This document shows, piece after piece, positions 58,813 to 64,000 of a DNA stretch of 64,000 bases. Source of the DNA: Hymenochaete sp. R1 (taxonomy: Eukaryota; Basidiomycota; Agaricomycetes; Hymenochaetales; Hymenochaetaceae); the NCBI GenBank assembly GCA_019400425.1, contig JAFREE010000013.1, positions 248,001 to 312,000 on the forward strand, in the 5' to 3' direction. The notes beneath the pieces were generated by a model. It searched no databases. It saw only the letters and a list, made by a program, of their open reading frames with translations, and was not told where the DNA came from. A program made the position numbers and the translations under genes. Within the stretch, counting starts at the first letter, position 1. Each line of letters starts with the position of its first letter.

Positions 58813-60045
58813 ATTTGGATCGATAGATCTGTTAGGTTCCCAGATTCGAGTATTGTGAATGTGGCGTTTACATCGATCGAGCAATCAATGGGAGGTTTAT
58901 ATTTCTATTGCTTCTATGATGCTAAGTGGTATCCAATTTTCTTTTCTGTTTTCCTTTCTTCTCTGGGCGTACGTACTTGTAGAAGGCCGAGACTCAGATC
59001 ATGATTGCGAATAGTCCTATTCGATTTACCTTTTCACGAAAATCAAGTTGGAGATTTCATTTACTTAAGAGAACTATCATTAAAGCATTAAAATCCATTC
59101 ATGAAGTAAGTGCTTAATAGGTCTCCAACCAACACGGGGGATTGATAAAGTGGACTTCACTATCATCTATCCTTCATGTTAGGCGATTTGCAAAGATGTA
59201 GGGAAAGTATTCTACCAGGCGCCTTCTTAAAATTCCATTCAGAGCTGGACACGGCAAAAAAGACACCGGGAAAAATCTTGATGAGAAAAGAGACTGCGCC
59301 TGCGAGTTGATGGGTGTCTACTGGATGGAACGCATTCAAGCTCAAGACCCAACTTTCTTTCCAATCAAGAAAAAAGTAGCATTGCAATTTTCATTACGTG
59401 AGAGAGGAAAATGAGTATGGTATGAGCGAGCACATAAATATACGTAGAAAAGAGGAAGAAGTCCGAGAAAAGACAGGTGGTAAGCTTGAATTGGTTTGGA
59501 AAGCGAAGATTGAGACCGGAAGAGATATGTTGATATTAGTAGCCTGAGTGAAAGTGTGTGTGTTTTCCCTAGAAACAAAACAAAACCCAAAACGACTTGA
59601 AGGAGGATGAAGTTCGTTGATAAGGAGTGAAGGAGGTGGAAAGGTGAAAACAGAAAACAAAAGAAAAGGGTATTACAGATGAACAAGATCGTTGTCCGCC
59701 AAAGGATAAGATGCCTTGAGTCGGCTTTTTTTGACTATTATGAGTAAAAGGGAACGGGTTCAAGGAGTCTGCAGTGTCCAAGAGGTGGGAACAGAGGTAA
59801 ACGTGACGGAATAATGTTGATACGCAGAGTCCGTGGATAAGTCTTGTTTGAGGATTCGAGTGTTCAGTATTCAAAGCACAGAGTCCTTTTTTGAATAAAA
59901 GGAACAAGAATAAAAGGAAAGCAGAGAGAACAAATAAAAAATATATGAAAGAAAGAGAAAATTTACTTTTCAAACGTCCCACCCCTCCCCAAGTCCCCTC
60001 CGTGTCATCCCAGCGGCTCGTCATGCCAGGCCCGTAAGCCCCCAC
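58813..60045. other. Intergenic region between convergent genes
   Basis: 1.2 kb. The right half (59390-60000) is purine-rich on the plus strand, so minus-strand frames are open for up to 158 codons with Phe/Leu/Ser-rich nonsense. It is taken as the 3' flank of the Skt5-like gene. No gene supported. Confidence 0.5.
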
Positions 60046-62642
60046 TCACATAATCACACAATCCTTGTCCTCTGCTTTCTTCCCCTCGATCCCCATATCC
60101 GCAAACGTCGTGTACTTTGTTTTCGACTGTCCATCCTCCTGACTCGATCCATGACCTTCGTAGCTATCCGTACCTGTACCACCTGTACCTCGCCGCGATG
60201 GCATATGACTGTTCGGTCGGGAGGCCATAGAAGGGAGAGAAAGGGAGCCGTTGAAGTTAGGGGAGACGCCTGGGTCTGCGAGGGAGTATCGTGGACGATT
60301 GGCAAAGGGTCGATTGGGCTGATGGAGTTGTTGCTGTTGCTGTTGTTGGTTTTGATGTGGTGGCATATCATGCGGGAGCTGGCTCTGAAACTGTTGAGGG
60401 CCCGCCGTATATTGCTGTTCTTGCATCTGTTGCTGCTGTTCGTGATGGAAAGACTGCTGATGCTGGTAATGTTGGGAGGGAGGCATGTTGACTGGAATGG
60501 CGAAGGAATCGCTCTGGGAGCGCATCATGCCGAAGTTGGGACGCGGAGCTGCTGAAGGGTCGAAATAATCTGTGGGAGGCATCTCGGAGGGAAGGGATGC
60601 CTGACGTCTTGATGGCCCAGCAGGCGCGTGAAGCCCACCGTTGGGCAAGCCCGAGGAAGGAGCCGGTGCCGGCCCATTCCCGATGCCATTCCGCCCCGCA
60701 GTTGGATTACCATTCCTATCAGGTTCGGCATTACCGTCGACGTTGCTATTCTTAGTACGCTGCGAGCGCATACGTGCGAGCGTCCTCGACCGCACCAGCT
60801 TATTCTCTGCAATTTCTTCGTGTTGTTCCCTTGAAAGCGGCACGTTTGTGTCCCCTCCATCACTTCCACCCAGAGCTCTCAACCGGCCTTCTGCTTCCTT
60901 ATTCCCCAGAGCCTTCGCCGCTTCGTACCACGACCTTGCTGCGCCCACGTCGGGCCCTACCCCACCAATACCTACTTCGCAATAATATCCCATCGCAAAC
61001 TTCGCCGCCGCGTTCCCCCTCGCCGATCCACGTTCAGCACAAGCCCGCGCCCTCCCTTCATCCTTTGCAAACACCCGGTCCGCCCCACAAAGGAACCACT
61101 TACTAAGCGCAACGTCTGCTTCCGCGTCGCCCGCCGCGCTCGCGAGTGTATAATAATCAACACTCAGCGCCGGATCAAACGGGAATGGTTCGTCTGCAAA
61201 TTCGTACGCACGGCCCAGACGCGTCATCGCTGGGGTGTAGTGGAGATACGCCGCTCTCTCGAGGTGTTTTCGGGATTCAAGTAAAGGAGTGGCATGAGCG
61301 GGGACGTATGGAGCGAGGATGGGCGCGGGCAGTGACGCTTGTACCGCCTCATCTCGGAGGAAGAGCGCAAAGACATAAGCGGGATGAGGACATTCGAGCG
61401 TGGCGAGTGTCGCGGATTTGTGGAGGAATTGGGCGGCTTGAGGGAGGTCGGTGGTGAAGTTGAGTTGGCCCAGGAGACGGGCCATGCCGAGACGGAAGAG
61501 GCAACCTGGATCGTTACCTTCGGCTCCACGTTCGAAGCATTGACGCGCGAGTACGGTCTCGTCGAACGACTCGTAGTCCCGACCGAGCTTAAACCAGGCT
61601 GTCTGGAATCCCGCGCGTCCTGCAGCTTCGAATTCACGGAACGCGTTCTTTGCGGATTTGGTTACGTATTCGGGGAAAGCGCCTGATGCGGTCAGCGTTG
61701 CACGGATGTACAAGGCTTCTGCGAGTGCAGGCGTAAGCGCGTCATCCTTTCCCGGGATTGATGGCATCAAGCATACAAGCATGTCCAGGGCGGCTTGTAG
61801 GAGACTCTCTAGCCTTGGGTTGTTTTCGCGAAGACGAGCGGGAGTAAGAGACTGGGGTGCCATTGGAAGGTCTGAGACTTCTGGTGAGATGCCTCCTAAA
61901 GCCAGATTGGCTCTTTTCACAAGTAAAAGAACATCTCGAATCCAAGAGACTCGATTCGTATCGTTCGCTGCTGGAGATTGTACAGACGGAAGTGCGTTCG
62001 CTAGGATATCAATAGTGGGGAGAGGTGCCACAAGCGGTGCACCCGACGAAGCTGTGGGAGGAGGAGGTAATTGAGCGGCCAATTGCGGAGAGTACTGAGG
62101 AGAATACTGGGGGGAGTAGTGCGGAGAATATTGGCGTCCGTTGTGTATAGGACTCGGCGAAGACTGGCGTAAAGAAACGCCAGCCAACCTGTCTGTCAGA
62201 TACGTAGTATCTTGAATAGGGGGTGGATGAGGGGGGAATCCGGCTTGCCAGCTTGCACCAGGAGCCGGCGGGAGGGGAGCGGTGGGATACGGCCGAGGAG
62301 GGCCAGCGTTCATAACGGATCGAGCTCTACCAGGACCAGGTGCCGGAGGCTGCGAATTAAAACCTGGTTGTAGCTGATGCTGGTTTCCGTATGAAGCGTA
62401 AACAGAGGGGGGTGCTGGGGGTGCTGGGGGTGCAGAAGGTGTTCGAGAGGGAACGCCGAAAAATTGGCCACGAGCAGGAGGGGGCATCTAGAAAGATCGA
62501 GGTCATGAGTACTGGCCACAAATGACAAGGCAGCGGCACCAATGGAAGACATGAGCCAATATGCAACACATACCATGGATTGGTGATGATGAGCATAGCT
62601 GCCCTGAGGATCCACTGGACGTTGTGAGTAAGGAGGGTACAT
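60046..62642 (-). CDS. Sel1-repeat protein, chitin synthase activator Chs4/Skt5 type (836 aa)
   Basis: Two exons: 62642-62574 (MYPPYSQRPVDPQG...) and 62487-60046 (2511 nt). The N-terminal 170 residues are Pro/Gln/Ser-rich. Sel1-type helical repeats run from about 300 to 600: AWFKLGRDYESFDETVLARQ, CLFRLGMARLLGQLNF, PAMTRLGRAYEFAD, VDYYTLASAAGDAEADVALSKWFL, AAAKFAMGYYCEVGIGGVGP. The C-terminal part has long Gln runs and ends DKDCVIM. CVIM is a CaaX farnesylation box, and yeast Chs4 ends the same way. In yeast such proteins bring chitin synthase III to bud-neck sites through septin links. The same role in wall synthesis is likely here. A downstream ATG at 62487 would omit the first 23 residues. 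Confidence 0.9.
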
Positions 62643-64000
62643 GGATGCTTGGCTTGAGCACTTGGCTTCGCCAGAGATGTTTCAGTCGATGAAAGCAGTC
62701 GATGAATGTGCTGATCTGAGAGTAGGTTAGGAGGGTTAGGAGCGACGGAGGCTGTCGTCGACGGTGCGGTGGTGGTGGTCAGAGGCGAAGAAATGGATGT
62801 AAACTGGGGTAAACTCAGAGACGGAGCTGATCTCGGGTCATGGGATGAAGCTAGCCTCAGGCTTGAGATGACGACAGATCCTGGGTGAAATGTGACAAAC
62901 GACGAGCGACGAGCGCAACTCCCCGGCAGCAGAATTGGTGGCAACAAGAGGAAGACTTTCTCTCAGGCCCCCTCTCAGTCCAGACTCTCCAGCCAGACCT
63001 TTGTCGTCTCGTCGCCTGTTGTTCTCGTAGTCGTAGTCGTCGGCAGTATCCAGACATAGCCATCCAATGAAGTGCATCAGGAACCCCCATATGGCTCTTA
63101 TTCCGTCCCACTAAACATAAGAACAACAGCATTTTTCGTTCCTGTCTTTTTTTCTTTCCAAAATCCGTTTCATTTCCTTTTCCTGCCTTTTTGTGCCTCT
63201 CGTCGCTTTCGTTCTCGACCTTTCTGATCGCTTTTGTTTCGGTTGTGCGGAGGGACGAGACGTGTGCCAAGTACGCGAGGCGGCTCGGAAGAAGCGGAAC
63301 AAGTCAAACGTCCAAATTCTCGGCCAACTATTGAAGATGGGAACAATTGCCGAATTAGATCGCATCCGCGCCTCTTTCGGAGTTCATCACTTTTCTCTTT
63401 CTCACTCACTGCCTGCAGCTGTAGCCATGCACGACACTCTGACAATCATTTGCCTGATGAACTATTAGTTTCCGAGTCGTGGTAACAATCAAGGTAATTA
63501 ATCTAGTCCTGGCTTACAAATAACAGTTGACGTCCGGAATGCAAGTAGTACTCCGAATGGAAACGTAACAACTGCCAGTGGGTAAGCGACAAATGAGGGA
63601 TTGGAAGTCAAATAAGATACATGTTCAGTGCTCACGTTCACAATTGAGGATTAGCCCCCATTGTCTGGGGACTGGTCTTCTCACATACCGATCACACGTT
63701 CGCTCGAATGACCAGCTTTCCGGTCGTTTTCACTGCGCTTTGATCTTTTCTATATATAATTCTTCGATTACAATACAATGGACCCAAATGCGCAACCCCG
63801 ACGGCATACATGGAAGAGTAAAAGAGACAAATTGAGAAAGCGAGGTGAGTGGGAAGTCCGAGTTTTTTTTTGAACTGCTGCGAACTGAGGTGCGTCAAAG
63901 AGAGACCGGGAGGCCAAAATTACAGCCATTCCGTAGAATCAGTGCAAAATCCGGCGCCCGCGAGTACTTTGCGCATTTCAGTTGATCCTTTGTAAACCCA
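62643..64000. other. Promoter of the Skt5-like gene and flanking intergenic region
   Basis: Beyond the start at 62642 there is a long CT-rich segment on the minus strand (63100-63300) typical of a leader or promoter. Short antiparallel frames (60-196 codons) lack protein-like composition. Nothing identifiable reaches the right edge. Confidence 0.4.

Noticed and set aside
59394..60045. Long Phe/Leu-rich minus-strand frames that look like membrane proteins
   Set aside because: They follow from purine-rich sequence on the plus strand; composition is monotonous and no splice context exists.

Overview
The window is nuclear DNA of a filamentous basidiomycete, most likely an Agaricomycete. The evidence is dense short introns (mostly 45-75 nt), CT-rich leaders, a DUF6533 membrane protein, an AA9 lytic polysaccharide monooxygenase with a cellulose-binding module, expansin-like double-psi beta-barrel proteins, and a full-length Dicer. 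I cannot name the species. No rRNA, convincing tRNA, CRISPR array or complete transposon was seen.

Layout. 1-108: end of a gene. 0.96-6.4 kb (+): large Ser/Pro-rich protein of unknown function. 7.1-9.1 kb (-): unknown protein with a possible CaaX tail. 9.9-13.6 kb (+): two tandem secreted double-psi beta-barrel proteins. 13.9-15.2 kb (+): histidine-phosphatase (phosphoglycerate mutase-like) gene. 16.2-21.0 kb (+): Dicer-like. 22.5-24.1 kb (+): DUF6533 membrane protein. 24.4-25.1 kb (-): small basic protein. 25.3-26.6 kb (+): GT15-like glycosyltransferase. 27.4-29.7 kb (+): PHO84-type phosphate transporter. 30.0-32.7 kb (+): DsbA-like oxidoreductase interrupted by a 1.4-kb intron. 32.7-36.0 kb: gene-poor, pyrimidine-rich, with simple repeats. 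36.0-38.0 kb (+): basic protein of unknown function. 40.3-43.8 kb (-): CSE1/CAS exportin. 44.5-45.8 kb (-): glutathione S-transferase, divergent from a GNAT acetyltransferase (46.3-47.3 kb, +). 49.3-53.3 kb (+): cytosolic-type GH15 enzyme in 32 exons. 53.5-55.5 kb (-): two small proteins with cysteine-rich C-termini. 55.8-56.7 kb (-): unresolved coding sequence. 57.2-58.8 kb (+): AA9-CBM1. 60.0-62.6 kb (-): Sel1-repeat chitin synthase activator (Chs4/Skt5 type).

The genes do not form one pathway. Several fit a plant-biomass degrader (AA9-CBM1, double-psi barrels) and cell-wall or secretory work (GT15, Skt5). The rest are housekeeping (CSE1, phosphate uptake, RNA silencing, detoxification). 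I spliced every model by hand. In each finished model the exon lengths sum to a multiple of three and the joins restore family-typical residues. The least ordinary content is gene structure: exons of 4-11 nt, two GC-AG introns, a 32-exon gene and one very long intron. I found no clearly new multi-gene system.
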